A stretch of DNA of 64,000 nucleotides from Alistipes sp. (GCA_017463615.1 JAFTOU010000006.1:62001-126000), one strand, 5' to 3'. Positions 25,666 through 34,767 are shown, counted from the first letter of the stretch. Numbers and translations: made by a program. The notes: generated from the letters alone by a model not told the origin.

Positions 25666-25776
25666 TTTAACTTTCAGACAGCAAGCTGCATCCCATCAGA
25701 TAGCCCTGCCTTTGCAAATAAATTTGCAGTCAGACTATCTGCTGTGATGCCTCCTTCGGAGGCTCTGAAAGTTAAA
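25666..25776. repeat. Nested intergenic palindrome
   Basis: Between recX and the M23 gene, both leftward. Outer arms TTTAACTTTCAGA and TCTGAAAGTTAAA are a perfect 13-bp inverted repeat. Inside, GCATCCCATCAGATAG (25688-25703) pairs with CTATCTGCTGTGATGC (25735-25750) at 14 of 16 places, and a small TTTGCAAAT/ATTTGCA stem sits in the middle. There is also a CCTCCTTCGGAGG hairpin at 25750-25762. Likely an RNA or single-stranded-DNA structure or a small mobile remnant. Confidence 0.65.
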
Positions 25777-25861
25777 TATAGTGCATCTTCTTTTTTTTTA
25801 GTAAAATATTTTCCGGGTGCGCGAATATGGGTCGGCACCTGGCTAACGCAGTACAACGGCG

Positions 25862-26362
25862 TTAGTACATATCCTCGTCGTCACACTTTACAAGTTGTTC
25901 TACGCAGGTGCGGGCGGTGGAGAAGTCGTAGCCTTGGCCGGCGGCGTAGCGGAGGAGTTTTTGGCGGAGGTCGGCGGCGCTTTTGGATTTGGTGGTGCGC
26001 ATCTTGCGGCGCAGAAGCTCCGTCAGGCGCTCGGTCATATCCACGCTGCCATTCTCGGCGATTGCCGCAGCGATAGTGGCGCTATCAATACCCTTACGGC
26101 GCAGGGCGGCGGTGATTTTATACACGCCCCAGCCGCTGAGATTTATCTTCTCGCGGACAAAGGCGGAGGTATATCGGCTGTCGTCTATAAATCGCTCAGC
26201 AATAAGGCGTTGCAACACTCGCTGCGCGTCGGCATCTGCCACTCCCCAGCCGCGCATCAGTCGCAGCGCGTCCGAGCTACACTTCTCGCTACGGGCGCAG
26301 AGGTTCATAAGTGAATTGAGTGCCTGCATTGGCGTCTTTGTACGCTTTACCTTCGGCTCCAT
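25862..26362 (-). CDS. recX: Regulatory protein RecX
   Basis: 166 residues, the usual length. RecX three-helix repeats: SSDALRLMRGWGVADADAQR, RLIAERFIDDSRYTSAFVRE, NLSGWGVYKITAALRRKGI, then a shorter third unit. It binds RecA filaments and restrains their activity. Its start overlaps the end of prmC by 16 bases, so it is the last gene of an aroA-aroC-prmC-recX operon and does not sit next to recA as in many bacteria. Confidence 0.9.
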   Translation of the reverse strand: MEPKVKRTKTPMQALNSLMNLCARSEKCSSDALRLMRGWGVADADAQRVLQRLIAERFIDDSRYTSAFVREKINLSGWGVYKITAALRRKGIDSATIAAAIAENGSVDMTERLTELLRRKMRTTKSKSAADLRQKLLRYAAGQGYDFSTARTCVEQLVKCDDEDMY

Positions 26363-27177
26363 ACCATACGCTCCTTTCCGAAAATATCCTTTATAACAAT
26401 CGTATCATGGTAGCCCATGCCCTCCAACATCGCCACCATATCTGCCCCGAAAGCCTCGTAAATCTCAAAGAATAGCTCTCCGCCCTCGCGCAGCATCTTT
26501 ACTCCATTGCGGGCGATAGAGCGGTAGAAGCAGAGGGGGTCGTTGTCGGCGACAAATAGCGCCGTGTGTGGTTCATAATCAACTACATTGGCGTGCATAG
26601 CCGCGATGTCCGACTGTGGGATGTATGGTGGGTTGGAGACTATGGCGTCAAAAGTCCCCAGATGGGTCATATCGCCCAGCGCATCGGCCTTGGCAAAGGT
26701 AACATTTGCACCCAACTGCTCTGCGTTCTGGCGTGCCACCTCTAGTGCCGTATCGGAGATATCTACCCCCACAACCTCTGCATCTGCGACCATGCGGGCG
26801 AGGCTTATGGCGATAGCGCCACTACCCGTACCCACATCAATTATTCGCGCGCCCGCCTTGCAGTGCTCAGACACAAGGTTTACCAGCTCCTCGGTCTCAG
26901 GACGGGGGATAAGTACTCCCTCGCGCACCGCGAAGTCCATATCGCAGAATGTCGCAACGCCCGTAACATACTGCACGGGGCGAGCAGCAGCGAGCTGTGT
27001 GACGATAGCCTCAAAGTCGGCAATATCCACGCAATCATCGTAGTGCATAACAAGCTGCGAGAAGCCGTAGTCGCACTTGCGACAGATAACTTCCCGAGCG
27101 ATAGCTGTAGCCTCCTGCGCGGGGTAGAGGTGCGCAATGGCCTGCTCTATGGTGTTGATTGCCTGGCGGAGGGTCAT
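26347..27177 (-). CDS. prmC: Peptide chain release factor N5-glutamine methyltransferase
   Basis: 276 residues. Helical N-terminal domain, PRPETE (91-96), the SAM site DVGTGSG (114-120), GVDIS, and the catalytic NPPY (182-185) that marks glutamine/adenine N-methyltransferases. It methylates the Gln of the GGQ motif in release factors RF1 and RF2. Starts 4 bases inside the end of aroC and overlaps recX, so translation is probably coupled along the operon. Confidence 0.93.
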   Translation of the reverse strand: MTLRQAINTIEQAIAHLYPAQEATAIAREVICRKCDYGFSQLVMHYDDCVDIADFEAIVTQLAAARPVQYVTGVATFCDMDFAVREGVLIPRPETEELVNLVSEHCKAGARIIDVGTGSGAIAISLARMVADAEVVGVDISDTALEVARQNAEQLGANVTFAKADALGDMTHLGTFDAIVSNPPYIPQSDIAAMHANVVDYEPHTALFVADNDPLCFYRSIARNGVKMLREGGELFFEIYEAFGADMVAMLEGMGYHDTIVIKDIFGKERMVWSRR

Positions 27178-28154
27178 AGTGATAACTTTAGCTCTGCAAG
27201 CGCGATAGCCATAACCGCCTCAATTACCACCGAGGCACGAAGTACTATACAGGCATCGTGACGACCTCCGATAATAAGGTCTTCAACCGTCTGACTATCA
27301 AAGTTATATGTCTGCTGTGGCAGGGCGATGCTCGGTGTAGGTTTTACCGCCACGCGAACAACGATAGGGTTACCGTTGGTAATGCCGCCATTGATGCCAC
27401 CCTCGTGGTTTGTCGCCGTAGTGCCATCGGAGTTAATAATGCGGTCGTTGCGCTCGCTGCCACGCAGGCGGATGCCCTCAAAACCACTGCCGAACTCCAC
27501 GCCCTTAACGGCAGGAACGGCAAAGAGCAGGTGCGAGGCAATGCTCTCCACAGAGTCAAAGAATGGCTCGCCCAGGTCGCGACCAGCGCCCGTGACGGTG
27601 CACTCTATAACGCCACCTACGGAGTCGCCACTCTGGTGCGCTGCAGATACAACGCTCTCAAACTGAGCCGCATCGCGACAGCCACCAATCTCAACAATGC
27701 GGCTACTAAAGGTCGCACGACCCATAATCTTCTTCGCCACAACGCCCGCAGCGACAAAGAGCAGAGTCATTCGTCCCGAGAATATACCGCCACCGCGAAG
27801 GTCAAACGCCTCGCCATACTTATGGCGTGCCGTAAGGTCGGCGTGTGAAGGTCGTGGGTGCTTGCGCAGGCGGTCGTAGTCGCCCGAGCGGGTATTCTCG
27901 TTGTAGAATACAATCTCCAACTTACCGCCCGTAGTAATACCACCCTCCACACCGCTAACGATATGCGGAACATCCCCCTCGCGGCGAGGTGTCGTACCCT
28001 TAGCGCCTGAACGACGGCGTGCAAGGTCGGCCTCAAAGTCCGCCTCGGAGAGTTGTAGCCCCTGCGGTACTCCGCAGATGATAACGCCCAACGATTCGGT
28101 GTGTGAGCCGCCGTAGAAGGTTATATTGAAATGTTTTCCGAAGTTATTATTCAT
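27174..28154 (-). CDS. aroC: Chorismate synthase
   Basis: 326 residues, slightly short of the usual 350-360. Signatures: GGSHTESLGVIICGVP (the family has GESHG-like text near the start), RRSGAKGTTPRREGD, RPSHADLTARHKYG, DLRGGGIFSGRMT, and GGINGGITNGNPIVVRVAVK. It converts 5-enolpyruvylshikimate 3-phosphate to chorismate with reduced FMN in the cytoplasm. It overlaps aroA upstream by 8 bases and prmC by 4, so the last two steps of the shikimate pathway are made together. Confidence 0.95.
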   Translation of the reverse strand: MNNNFGKHFNITFYGGSHTESLGVIICGVPQGLQLSEADFEADLARRRSGAKGTTPRREGDVPHIVSGVEGGITTGGKLEIVFYNENTRSGDYDRLRKHPRPSHADLTARHKYGEAFDLRGGGIFSGRMTLLFVAAGVVAKKIMGRATFSSRIVEIGGCRDAAQFESVVSAAHQSGDSVGGVIECTVTGAGRDLGEPFFDSVESIASHLLFAVPAVKGVEFGSGFEGIRLRGSERNDRIINSDGTTATNHEGGINGGITNGNPIVVRVAVKPTPSIALPQQTYNFDSQTVEDLIIGGRHDACIVLRASVVIEAVMAIALAELKLSL

Positions 28155-29397
28155 ATCTCAGTCGCTCCAAATCCTCAAAAAACTCTGGGTAGCTCTTCGC
28201 CACGCACTCCGCACCGCGAATAGTCAGCCCCTGGTCGCTCAGCAGTGCCGCCACGGCAAGGGTCATAGCCATACGGTGGTCGCCATAGCTCTCAACCTCC
28301 ACGCCGCCTGTAATCTTACCGCCGCGAATCTTCATGATATTCTCGGTGCTGATGTCTACCTCTATGCCCAACTTGCCAAACTCCTTGGCTATAGCCTCGG
28401 CGCGGTTACTCTCCTTATGCTCTAAGCGGCGAGTGCCGATGATTGTACTCTCCCCTTCAGCTGCTGCCGCAAGGGTTGCAAGGGCAGGGAAGAGGTCTGG
28501 ACAGTTTGTAGCGTCAAACTCAAAAGCCTGCAGCGGACGATGTGCCGCGGTGATGGTCTCGCCCTCGGAGGTAAGCTCCGCACCTGCACGCACAAGGGCG
28601 TCGCAGATAGCCACATCCGCCTGCTTTGAGAGCATTGAGATGTTGCTCACCGTAACCTCGCCAGCAACAGCACCTGCAACGAGCAACATAGCCGCTGCAC
28701 TCCAGTCTCCCTCAATAGAGTATTTTGTAGGCGTATAGCTCTGATAGCCAGCGATATAGAACTGCTCGTAGTCGTTGTGCTCTATAGCCACGCCAAAGTG
28801 CTCGGCAATATCTATGGTCATATCCAAGTATGGCTTAGATACCGCACCGGCGACATTTATAACCGTATCGTTCTCTGCCAAAGGCAGGGCGAGTAGCAGG
28901 CCTGTGACAAACTGTGACGAGACGGAGCCGTCTACATCAATCTCGCCACCCGACATAGGGCCCGTAACCTCTATGGGCAGGTGTCCGCCACCGTCGCGCA
29001 CCTCTACGCCCAGAGCTCTGAGCGGAGCTATCATCATATCCATCGGACGATAGAGCAGCGTGCCCTCGCCGATGATTGTCATCGGTCTGTTGCACAGCGA
29101 AGCGATAGGGGTAAAGAGGCGAGCCGAGAGCCCCGACTCCCCAACGTAGAGGCTCTGCGATACGGGGTTCAACCCTCCGCGCACAACCACCGTATGGTCG
29201 TCGGGACGGGCGACCTTCGCACCCAAAGTCTCAATACAACGAATAGCAGAGAGAGTATCGTTGCAAAAGTCCATATTTGCAAGCGTACTCTCCCCCTTAG
29301 CAAGCAGAGAGACCGCTAAAGCCCTCTGCGCATAACTTTTTGAACATGGTGGCGCCACAATACCCTGCAGGCGCCCTCTGGGAACTGATTTATCCAT
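28147..29397 (-). CDS. aroA: 3-phosphoshikimate 1-carboxyvinyltransferase (EPSP synthase)
   Basis: 416 residues. Signatures: APPCSKSYAQRALAVSLLA near residue 15, GESGLSARLFTPIA, GSVSSQFVTGLLLALPLA, and ESYGDHRMAMTLAVAALLS near the end. The usual GTAxR loop is written here as GESGLSAR, the divergent form seen in several Bacteroidota enzymes. It joins shikimate 3-phosphate and phosphoenolpyruvate. First gene of the aroA-aroC-prmC-recX operon. The 70 bases upstream hold a TAGCC/GGCTA-rich repeat. Confidence 0.93.
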   Translation of the reverse strand: MDKSVPRGRLQGIVAPPCSKSYAQRALAVSLLAKGESTLANMDFCNDTLSAIRCIETLGAKVARPDDHTVVVRGGLNPVSQSLYVGESGLSARLFTPIASLCNRPMTIIGEGTLLYRPMDMMIAPLRALGVEVRDGGGHLPIEVTGPMSGGEIDVDGSVSSQFVTGLLLALPLAENDTVINVAGAVSKPYLDMTIDIAEHFGVAIEHNDYEQFYIAGYQSYTPTKYSIEGDWSAAAMLLVAGAVAGEVTVSNISMLSKQADVAICDALVRAGAELTSEGETITAAHRPLQAFEFDATNCPDLFPALATLAAAAEGESTIIGTRRLEHKESNRAEAIAKEFGKLGIEVDISTENIMKIRGGKITGGVEVESYGDHRMAMTLAVAALLSDQGLTIRGAECVAKSYPEFFEDLERLRYE

Positions 29398-29440
29398 TTT
29401 GGCTGTTAGCTATTGGCTTTTAGCCGTTAGCTTTTTAGAG
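29398..29440. repeat. Short TAGC/GGCT word repeat
   Basis: GGCTGTTAGCTATTGGCTTTTAGCCGTTAGC-like words, the same low-complexity family as beside the 12.8-13.3 kb repeats, here between aroA and lptB. Confidence 0.5.
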
Positions 29441-29467
29441 GATTTTTTTTTGTTTATAGTGTTCTGT

Positions 29468-30265
29468 TTACTCTTCTTCTGCGCTTTGGGTAGCCTCTGT
29501 AGCCTCCTCGGCAACAAAGCGATGGTTTTTCTTGAGCTCAAAGTTTTTACCAAGGTATACGCGGCGGACCATCTCGTCGGCAGCAAGCTCCTCGGCAGTA
29601 CCTGTCTTGAGGATTTTACCCTCGTAGAGCAGGTAGGTGCGGTCGGTAATTGCCAGAGTCTCGTCTACATTGTGGTCGGTGATAATTACGCCGATATTCT
29701 TGCCCTTGAGCGTTGCAACGATGCTCTGGATATCCTCCACTGCGATAGGGTCTACGCCCGCAAATGGCTCATCCAGAAGAATAAACGATGGGTTGATAGA
29801 TATCGCGCGGGCAATCTCCGTACGGCGGCGCTCGCCTCCCGAGAGTTGGTTACCGTAGCTCTTGCGCACCTTCTGCAGGCGGAACTCCTCAATAAGTTCC
29901 TCAAGGCGGTGGCGCTGGTACTCCTTGGTATAATTTGTCATCTCCAGCACCGCGCGGATGTTATCCTCAACGCTCAGGTGACGGAACACCGATGCCTCCT
30001 GTGCCAGGTAGCTCACGCCCAGCTGCGCGCGCTTATAGACAGGCAGTTGCGTCAATTCATTTACCGCACCATCGTCCTGCTCAAGGAATATTCGTCCGCC
30101 ATTGGGCTTGATAAGGCCTACAATCATATAGAACGATGTAGTTTTGCCCGCTCCGTTAGGTCCGAGCAGACCCACAATCTCGCCCTGACGCACATCTATA
30201 GAGACATGGTCCACTACGGTACGCGACTTGTAACGCTTAATCAAATCGGTTGTATATAGTCTCAT
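29468..30265 (-). CDS. lptB: LPS export ABC transporter ATP-binding protein
   Basis: 265 residues from the ATG at 30265 ([13 protein letters not shown]), which fits LptB; the frame extends 27 codons further but into promoter sequence. Walker [11 protein letters not shown] (35-44), Q-loop region, signature [14 protein letters not shown] near 140, Walker [16 protein letters not shown], and the switch His in IITDHNV. It powers lipopolysaccharide extraction from the inner membrane with LptF/G, which are not in the window. A Bacteroidota-type acidic tail ([13 protein letters not shown]) extends the C-terminus. Confidence 0.93.
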   Translation of the reverse strand: MRLYTTDLIKRYKSRTVVDHVSIDVRQGEIVGLLGPNGAGKTTSFYMIVGLIKPNGGRIFLEQDDGAVNELTQLPVYKRAQLGVSYLAQEASVFRHLSVEDNIRAVLEMTNYTKEYQRHRLEELIEEFRLQKVRKSYGNQLSGGERRRTEIARAISINPSFILLDEPFAGVDPIAVEDIQSIVATLKGKNIGVIITDHNVDETLAITDRTYLLYEGKILKTGTAEELAADEMVRRVYLGKNFELKKNHRFVAEEATEATQSAEEE

Positions 30266-30315
30266 ATTGAATGCTCTACAAGTTGGTTGAAAAACTTTTT
30301 TTGCTAAATTTTTTA

Positions 30316-30354
30316 CAAAGTTATAGCTTTTTTCCAAAATTCTCACTATCTTTG
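30316..30354. promoter_or_regulatory. Divergent -7 elements for lptB and recQ
   Basis: TAACTTTG on the minus strand (30323-30316) faces lptB, and TATCTTTG on the plus strand (30347-30354) faces recQ. I could not find a good -33 match for either, so these are partial assignments. Confidence 0.5.
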
Positions 30355-30409
30355 GTTAAGAATTTCTGTTTTTTAAGACGTTTAGGAACTACAAAATATT
30401 ACCTTATAT

Positions 30410-32605
30410 ATGGCGCAGCATCTGACCGACAGAGAGTTAATACACGCAAAGCTGAAGGAGTACTTCGGTTTTACCTCCTTTAAGGGTAATCAGGAGGCGG
30501 TAATTCTTAACCTGCTCTCGGGTCGTGACACATTTGTACTTATGCCTACGGGTGGCGGAAAATCTCTCTGCTACCAGTTGCCTGCATTGATGATGGATGG
30601 CGTGGCGATTATCATCTCGCCGCTTATCGCTCTGATGAAGAATCAGGTGGATGCTATGCGTACCTTCTCCGACAACCCAGGCATTGCCCACTTCCTCAAC
30701 TCATCCCTCTCCAAGAATGCCGTGCAGCAGGTGCGCGAGGATGTGTTGGCAGGCAAGACCAAGCTACTCTACTTTGCCCCAGAGTCGCTTACCAAGGAGG
30801 ACAACATCGCCTTCCTGCACAAAATCAAAATTTCATTCTATGCCATAGACGAGGCGCATTGTATCTCCGAGTGGGGCCACGACTTCCGCCCGGAGTACCG
30901 TCGTATCCGTCCTATTATCAACGATATCGGTCAGGCACCGCTCATAACCCTTACGGCAACAGCTACGCCGAAGGTGCAGATGGATATTCAGAAGAACCTC
31001 GGAATGACCAACGCTACGGTCTTCAAGAGTTCCTTCAACCGTCCAAACCTCTACTACGAGCTGCGCCCGAAGAACGACCCTGACCGCGACATTATCCGCT
31101 TCATCAAGCAGAACGAGGGCAAGAGCGGCATCATCTACTGCCTCAGCCGTAAGAAGGTTGAGGAGCTTGCCGAGTTGCTGGTGGCCAACGGCATCAAGGC
31201 GTTGCCATACCACGCAGGTATGGATGCACAGACCCGCGCCGACAATCAGGATGCCTTCCTCAAGGAGGGGGCCGATGTCATCGTGGCAACCATCGCCTTC
31301 GGTATGGGTATTGATAAGCCGGATGTCCGCTTCGTTATCCACTACGACATCCCTAAGTCGCTGGAGGGTTACTATCAGGAGACTGGCCGCGCTGGTCGTG
31401 ATGGTGGCGAGGGCTTCTGCCTTACCTTTTATAATTATAAGGACATCCAGAAGCTGGAGAAGTTTATGCAGGGTAAGCCTGTTGCCGAGCAGGAGATTGG
31501 CAAGCTGCTCCTCCTTGAGACCCAGTCCTACGCCGAGAGTAGTATGTGCCGTCGCCGTACGCTGCTCCACTACTTTGGCGAGGAGTATACCGAGGAGAAC
31601 TGCGGCAACTGCGACAACTGCTGCAACCCTCGTCCGCGCAAGAACGCTACCGACGAGTTAGTCACAGCACTGGAGGCTCTGCAGAGCATTGGCGACAAGT
31701 TTAAGATTGACCACCTGGTGGCTATACTGCTCGGAAAGACCACGGCGATAATCAAGAGCTACGGACACAACAATAGCGAGTTCTTTGGCTGTGGCGCAGA
31801 GAAGAGTGCCAACTTCTGGAACGCCGTAATCCGTCAGGGACTCATTATGGGCCTGATTAACAAGAATATAGAGAACTACGGCCTCATCTCCATAACCCCT
31901 GCGGGTGAGAAATTTATCACAAACCCTACAACCGTGCGCGTGGCTGAGGACCGCGACTACGAGGAGGAAGAGGAGAACAGCAAGAGCGCAGCCCCTGCAC
32001 ACGGCGGCGTGGCTGACGAGGAGCTCTATGCTATGCTTAAGGATCTGCGCAAGAAGGTGGCTAAGCAGCACGACCTGCCTCCGTATGTCATCTTCCAGGA
32101 CCCTTCACTCGCCGATATGGCTATCCACTACCCAATCACCATTGAGGAGATGCAGAGTATCTCGGGCGTGGGCGCGGGTAAGGCTAAGCGCTTTGGCGAG
32201 GAGTTTGTCGCCCTTATTAAGGCCTATGTGGAGGAGAAGGAGATTATCCGCCCACAGGATATGGTCGTAAAGTCGGTGGCAAATAAGGCGAGCAACAAGA
32301 TCTTTATCATCCAGGCTATTGACCGCCAGATGGACTTTGACGATATCGCCCGCGCGAAAAACCTCTCCTTTGACGAGCTGCTCACCGAGATAGAGGCTAT
32401 CGTAAACTCTGGCACACGCCTCAATATCGGCTACTTCGTAGATAAATATATGGACGAGGATAAGATAGACGACATCTTCCTCTACTTCAAGGAGGACGCC
32501 GAGTCCGACTCCCTCACCGAGGCCTACGAAGAGCTCGCCGACGAATATACCGAGGAGGAGATTCGCTTGGTGCGTATTAAGTTCTTATGCGAAGCCGGCC
32601 ACTAA
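30410..32605 (+). CDS. recQ: ATP-dependent DNA helicase RecQ
   Basis: 731 residues. Helicase motifs: MPTGGGKSLCYQLPA (about 46-60), DEAHCISEWGHDFRPEY (147-163), TATATPKV, and QETGRAGRDGGEG. Then the zinc site (MCRRRTLLHYFGE with CGNCDNCC), a winged-helix RQC domain, and an HRDC domain (residues about 535-610, ending ISGVGAGKAKRFGEEF). The last 110 residues are an acidic helical extension usual in Bacteroidota RecQ. It unwinds DNA 3' to 5' in recombination repair. Its stop codon touches the first of two hairpin elements. Confidence 0.96.
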   Translation: MAQHLTDRELIHAKLKEYFGFTSFKGNQEAVILNLLSGRDTFVLMPTGGGKSLCYQLPALMMDGVAIIISPLIALMKNQVDAMRTFSDNPGIAHFLNSSLSKNAVQQVREDVLAGKTKLLYFAPESLTKEDNIAFLHKIKISFYAIDEAHCISEWGHDFRPEYRRIRPIINDIGQAPLITLTATATPKVQMDIQKNLGMTNATVFKSSFNRPNLYYELRPKNDPDRDIIRFIKQNEGKSGIIYCLSRKKVEELAELLVANGIKALPYHAGMDAQTRADNQDAFLKEGADVIVATIAFGMGIDKPDVRFVIHYDIPKSLEGYYQETGRAGRDGGEGFCLTFYNYKDIQKLEKFMQGKPVAEQEIGKLLLLETQSYAESSMCRRRTLLHYFGEEYTEENCGNCDNCCNPRPRKNATDELVTALEALQSIGDKFKIDHLVAILLGKTTAIIKSYGHNNSEFFGCGAEKSANFWNAVIRQGLIMGLINKNIENYGLISITPAGEKFITNPTTVRVAEDRDYEEEEENSKSAAPAHGGVADEELYAMLKDLRKKVAKQHDLPPYVIFQDPSLADMAIHYPITIEEMQSISGVGAGKAKRFGEEFVALIKAYVEEKEIIRPQDMVVKSVANKASNKIFIIQAIDRQMDFDDIARAKNLSFDELLTEIEAIVNSGTRLNIGYFVDKYMDEDKIDDIFLYFKEDAESDSLTEAYEELADEYTEEEIRLVRIKFLCEAGH

Positions 32606-32730
32606 TTTTATCGTGATAGTACGCCACCTACGGCACATCACTCAAATCCCCGAATGGGAAATACATTTTAGTATGTCCCATCCGGGGATTTCTCACGATG
32701 TACCGTATCTGGCGCACTCTGACGATAAAA
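32606..32730 (+). repeat. Palindromic element copy 1 (about 125 bp)
   Basis: Folds as one long hairpin. Outer arms TTTTATCGT...CGCCA and TGGCG...ACGATAAAA; conserved GGCACATC and CACGATGT shoulders; inner arms AAATCCCCGAATGGGA and TCCCATCCGGGGATTT; apical ATACATTTTAGTAT. It begins directly after the recQ stop and may terminate that transcript. Confidence 0.8.
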
Positions 32731-32731
32731 T

Positions 32732-32858
32732 ATTTTGGCGTGAAAAGTACGCATTTGCGGCACATCCCTCAATTCCCTGAATGGGTAGTACGCCTTAGTA
32801 CAGCCCATCCAGGGAATTTTCACGATGCCCCACAACTACGCACTTTTGACGCCAAAAT
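32732..32858 (+). repeat. Palindromic element copy 2 (127 bp)
   Basis: One base after copy 1, same orientation. Ends ATTTTGGCGT and ACGCCAAAAT (with CGCA-rich arms), shoulders GGCACATCCCTC and CACGATGCCCC, inner arms AATTCCCTGAATGGG and CCCATCCAGGGAATT, apex GTACGCCTTAGTAC. Confidence 0.8.
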
Positions 32859-32912
32859 GGGGTGGTACTTTGATTGAGCAAAATAGTAAATACAAAAAAA
32901 TCTTCCGAAAAT

Positions 32913-32943
32913 TTTGCAGATATAAAAATTTGCACTATCTTTG
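32913..32943 (+). promoter_or_regulatory. Promoter of tRNA-fMet
   Basis: TTTG at 32913-32916, 19 bases, TATCTTTG at 32936-32943, about 45 bases before the mature tRNA. Confidence 0.7.
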
Positions 32944-32987
32944 CACCCACAAACGATGAGATTTCGCTTCGGCAAGTCAAGATACAT

Positions 32988-33061
<74 letters not shown>

Positions 33062-33068
33062 CTTAAGA

Positions 33069-33096
33069 GGACAAGCAATAGCTTGTCCTTTTTTTT
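33069..33096 (+). terminator. Terminator of tRNA-fMet
   Basis: GGACAAGC stem, AATA loop, GCTTGTCC stem, eight T. Confidence 0.9.
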
Positions 33097-33104
33097 GTGC
33101 GGCA

Positions 33105-33144
33105 TAAAACGACAACGGAACACGCAGGTGTTCCGTTGTCGTTT
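33105..33144 (-). terminator. Terminator of the aquaporin gene
   Basis: A 17-base perfect stem (AAACGACAACGGAACAC with its complement) and a 4-base loop, followed on the minus strand by TTTTATG. It lies 18 bases after the aquaporin stop. Confidence 0.75.
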
Positions 33145-33162
33145 GTTGTATGTCGGGGGGTG

Positions 33163-33825
33163 TTACTTCTTGCAGGTCAGGCACTTCCAGACAAGGGCTG
33201 CCAGGGCTGCGCCGGCGAGAGGTGCGAGGATGAATATCCAGAGCTGCTGCAGGGCTACGCCGCCCTCAAAGAGTGCTGGGGCGAGGGAGCGTGCAGGGTT
33301 TACGGATGTGCCGGTGATAGGAATGCAGACGATATGACAGAGGACGAGCGAGAGTCCGATAGCCAGGCCTGCGAGGTTACCTGCGCCCTTCTCAGGGTCG
33401 GTAGTGCCCAGAACAACAAGCACAAAGACGAATGTTACAACCACCTCAGCGATAAATCCGCCACAAACAGATGCGGTAGAGTTTGCACCCGTAGTTGTCA
33501 CATAATCCATCGGGATGCTCTGCACCAGAGCGTAGATGATAGCCGAGCCCACAAGTGCGCCCAAGCACTGTGCTACAACATAGCCGATAGCGTCCTTGCC
33601 GCCGATTCTCTTTGTCAGCCACGCACCGAGGGTAATTGCTGGGTTGATATGGCAGCCAGAGATACCTCCGATAGCATAGGCCATTGCCACCACAGCAAGT
33701 CCAAACGCAAATGAAACCATCAATACCTGTGCAGGTGTGCCACAGCCGCCATTAAACACAGCAGCACCACAACCCATAAGCACTAAAACCATAGTGCCAA
33801 CTCCTTCAGCTAAATACTTTTTCAT
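33163..33825 (-). CDS. aqpZ: Aquaporin Z-type water channel
   Basis: 220 residues, six membrane segments. Both NPA loops are complete: HINPAITLGA (N61) and SVNPARSLAPA (N176). The Arg after the second NPA and the aromatic/His filter region (CHINPA) fit a water channel rather than a glycerol facilitator, which would have NPARD with a Gly/Phe-type filter. Inner-membrane water flux in osmotic adaptation. It has its own transcript: a -7 element TATATTTG at 33858-33851 and a strong terminator. Confidence 0.93.
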   Translation of the reverse strand: MKKYLAEGVGTMVLVLMGCGAAVFNGGCGTPAQVLMVSFAFGLAVVAMAYAIGGISGCHINPAITLGAWLTKRIGGKDAIGYVVAQCLGALVGSAIIYALVQSIPMDYVTTTGANSTASVCGGFIAEVVVTFVFVLVVLGTTDPEKGAGNLAGLAIGLSLVLCHIVCIPITGTSVNPARSLAPALFEGGVALQQLWIFILAPLAGAALAALVWKCLTCKK

Positions 33826-34110
33826 AAGCCTAAATTTTAATAATTACTCCCAAATATAGTAAAATTATGCAAAAGCAACAACTCTTCCGTCTATATTTTC
33901 AACATATAGGCCACATTTATCAACCAATCCGACAGAAAAAATATCGCAAAGGGGAGTGGGGGTGTTGTTTTTGGTACAGATGTTGCAACAAAAAGGGCGA
34001 AGGGTGGTTGGAGAGATTCTTATCTTTGATATGTTTTACACATCTTTCTGTTTATTTTCTGTTTGCACACCGGACTCCGACCACTCTTTCTTCTCTTTGT
34101 AAGCCCCATT
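33826..34110. other. Divergent intergenic region
   Basis: Holds the aquaporin -7 element (33851-33858, minus strand) and an isolated TATCTTTG on the plus strand at 34021-34028 with no matching -33. No convincing gene. Confidence 0.45.
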
Positions 34111-34142
34111 TTTGCTATTTTTGCGACTATTTACTACCTTTG
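34111..34142 (+). promoter_or_regulatory. Promoter giving a predicted leaderless mRNA
   Basis: TTTG at 34111-34114, 20 bases, TACCTTTG at 34135-34142. The ATG starts at 34147, at the place where transcription should begin. Confidence 0.7.
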
Positions 34143-34146
34143 CGTT

Positions 34147-34767
34147 ATGAAAAGGTTAATAGCTATCTTTGCGCTCCTGGTCGCCACAGCCTTTCGTGCG
34201 GATGGGCAGATGTATATCAAGCTCAATGGTCTCTATGCGCTGGCGGGTGTTGTGAACCCTCAGGTGGAGGCGGTCTTTGCGCCACACTCCTCGCTCTCGG
34301 TGGAGGCTACGCTCTCGCCGTGGAAGAGCATCAACTCGCGCCATCTCTTCTTCGGAATGTTCGGCGGCGAGTACCGCTACTATATCAAAAAAGAGGCGGG
34401 CAGTGGCTTCTATGGCTCGTTTAATGCGGGTATGATGGGTTTTGATATCAACAAACCCTACTTTTTCAAGAATGGCAAGTTCCTAAATTTCAACACCAAC
34501 TACGGCAAGGGCTTCGGGCTCTATGTGGGCGTAGGTGTTGGTTATCAGTACCATATCAACCACCGTTGGAGTGTGGATGCCTTTGTAGCATTTGCCTTTA
34601 TGCGCTCGTGGTATAACGGCTATAAGCCTAATGGTGAGGTAGTTATGGACCCGAAGGGACACGAGGACTACCTCTATCCCGACCCCTTCAATGGCTCCAG
34701 CGAGATTATGCCACTCAAGGCGGGTGTGAGCTTCGGCTACCGCCTCTTTGCTCCGAAAAAATCATAG
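34147..34767 (+). CDS. Small outer-membrane beta-barrel protein (DUF3575-like)
   Basis: 206 residues. The ATG at 34147 begins a signal peptide (MKRLIAIFALLVATAFRADG); the longer in-frame start at 34063 would precede the promoter. Alternating beta strands: GMFGGEYRYYIKKEAGSGFY, GLYVGVGVGYQYHINHRWSV, VDAFVAFAFMRSWYNG, and a closing AGVSFGYRLF. This fits the DUF3575 family of OmpX/OprF-like barrels in Bacteroidota; the function is unknown. Its stop overlaps the stop of the convergent sulfotransferase gene by 6 bases. Confidence 0.8.
   Translation: MKRLIAIFALLVATAFRADGQMYIKLNGLYALAGVVNPQVEAVFAPHSSLSVEATLSPWKSINSRHLFFGMFGGEYRYYIKKEAGSGFYGSFNAGMMGFDINKPYFFKNGKFLNFNTNYGKGFGLYVGVGVGYQYHINHRWSVDAFVAFAFMRSWYNGYKPNGEVVMDPKGHEDYLYPDPFNGSSEIMPLKAGVSFGYRLFAPKKS

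Noticed and set aside
25674-25856. 60-codon minus-strand reading frame between recX and the M23 gene
   Set aside because: It spans the nested palindrome, has no recognisable protein features and its codon use does not match neighbours.
32606-32858. Possible CRISPR array in the paired repeats
   Set aside because: Only two units, each a full hairpin with no short direct repeat-spacer alternation, and no cas genes.
33868-34424. Longer plus-strand frame overlapping the start of the small outer-membrane protein
   Set aside because: Out of frame with the signal-peptide-bearing gene and upstream of its promoter.
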